A stretch of DNA of 64,000 nucleotides from Candidatus Opimibacter skivensis (GTDB taxonomy: Bacteria > Bacteroidota > Bacteroidia > Chitinophagales > Saprospiraceae), in assembly GCA_016721905.1 (NCBI GenBank), contig JADKHH010000025.1:1-64000 (forward strand), given 5' to 3'. Shown in pieces: positions 63,670 through 64,000 of the stretch (position 1 is the first letter of the stretch; each line of letters opens with the position of its first letter). The translations under genes were made by a program, and so were the position numbers. A model generated the notes under the pieces. It did no database searches, was not told the origin of the DNA, and saw only the letters and a program-made list of their open reading frames with translations.

Positions 63670-64000
63670 ATGGCCACTCAGAAAAGTACCAAATCAGTAA
63701 AGCCGGCACCAGCTAAAGCAAAGCCGTCCAAAAGTGCTGCCCCTAAGAAGGTAGCTCCAAAGGCACCAGTAAAAGCCAAAGCCACGGTCAAACCAGCTCC
63801 GGCTGCAAAAGCTAAAAAGCCCGCCCCAGCTCCTAAGAAGGCAGTTTCCGCAAAATCCAAAGTAGCGGCTAAGCCCAAAGTCGTAGCCAAAGCCAAGCCT
63901 GTTCAAAAGCCTAAACCGGCAGCCCCAAAAGCAAAAGCTCCGGCTAAGCCAGTCGCCAAAGCAAAACCAGTCATTAAAAAGGTAGTAAAACCTGCACCCA
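63670..64000 (+). CDS. Lys/Ala/Pro-rich basic protein, histone H1-like N-terminus (cut by window end)
   Basis: The start is the ATG at 63670 after a clear ribosome-binding site (AGAGAGG, 3 bp before the ATG). All 110 visible codons are low complexity: Lys, Ala, Pro and Val in (A/P)-K-(A/P) patterns with no Cys, Trp or acidic residues after the first few. Such tails resemble bacterial histone H1-like or nucleoid proteins, but Bacteroidota also use them as N-terminal extensions of Rho, DksA/TraR-type zinc-finger proteins and others. The family cannot be decided without the rest. It probably binds nucleic acid. Confidence 0.7.
   Translation, partial: MATQKSTKSVKPAPAKAKPSKSAAPKKVAPKAPVKAKATVKPAPAAKAKKPAPAPKKAVSAKSKVAAKPKVVAKAKPVQKPKPAAPKAKAPAKPVAKAKPVIKKVVKPAP

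Overview
The window comes from a member of the Bacteroidota, most likely Saprospiraceae or a close relative. The evidence is several very large secreted proteins built from SprB, HYR, SdrD_B-like and DUF11-like repeats that end in type IX secretion (T9SS) sorting domains of type A or type B (gliding-motility-associated C-terminal type). A Bacteroidota promoter (TTTG, 18 bp, TAnnTTTG) and typical housekeeping genes support this. I see no rRNA, tRNA, CRISPR array, transposase or T9SS machinery gene.

Left part (1-34.9 kb): three giant surface-protein genes in tandem on the + strand. The first (window edge to 4972) is broken by many indels but still carries SprB-like repeats and a type B sorting signal that ends in KGDITIVR at 4972. 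The second (5252-14653) is frame-broken up to about 9.87 kb (SprB then about twelve HYR repeats) and intact from there to its type A sorting domain. The third (15618-34869, about 6,400 residues) has one frameshift just after its signal peptide and is then open for 19 kb. It holds DUF11-like domains, nine SdrD_B-like domains (two copies of a four-domain block), ten DUF11-like repeats in a three-unit super-period, HYR-like domains, a lamin-tail-like and a proprotein-convertase P-like domain, and a C-terminal module of roughly 1,485 residues shared with the second gene. That module contains a dockerin-like segment, a cohesin-like segment and the type A sorting domain. The density of indels falls from the window start towards 10 kb, which looks more like poor consensus than gene decay.

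Middle part (35-46.7 kb): ordinary cell functions. These are a WecA/MraY-family sugar-phosphate transferase, a fatty acid desaturase divergent from an OsmC protein, two small TonB-C-like secreted proteins (one with a homopolymer frameshift), a metallo-beta-lactamase-fold protein, a ROK kinase, an ABC ATPase with an FtsX-like permease carrying a His-rich loop, a small hypothetical protein, then beta-carbonic anhydrase, a SulP transporter and a two-domain universal stress protein. The carbonic anhydrase and SulP pair suggests bicarbonate or CO2 handling.

Right part (46.9-64 kb): a translationally coupled pair of T9SS cargo genes on the minus strand (propeller/PKD and beta-helix), an M1 aminopeptidase, a VanX-like dipeptidase lipoprotein, a cohesin/dockerin-like T9SS protein with a C9 tract near its start codon, a type B T9SS protein, a MoxR ATPase (frame-broken by two small insertions), an SRPBCC protein, a DUF1761 membrane protein, the tRNA-modifying rhodanese TrhO, and the start of a Lys/Ala/Pro-rich basic protein cut by the window end.

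Intergenic DNA is rich in hairpins and low-complexity repeats. Four copies of a palindrome with a GAGACGCGAT-type core sit at gene ends, and purine- or pyrimidine-biased short repeats recur after stop codons.
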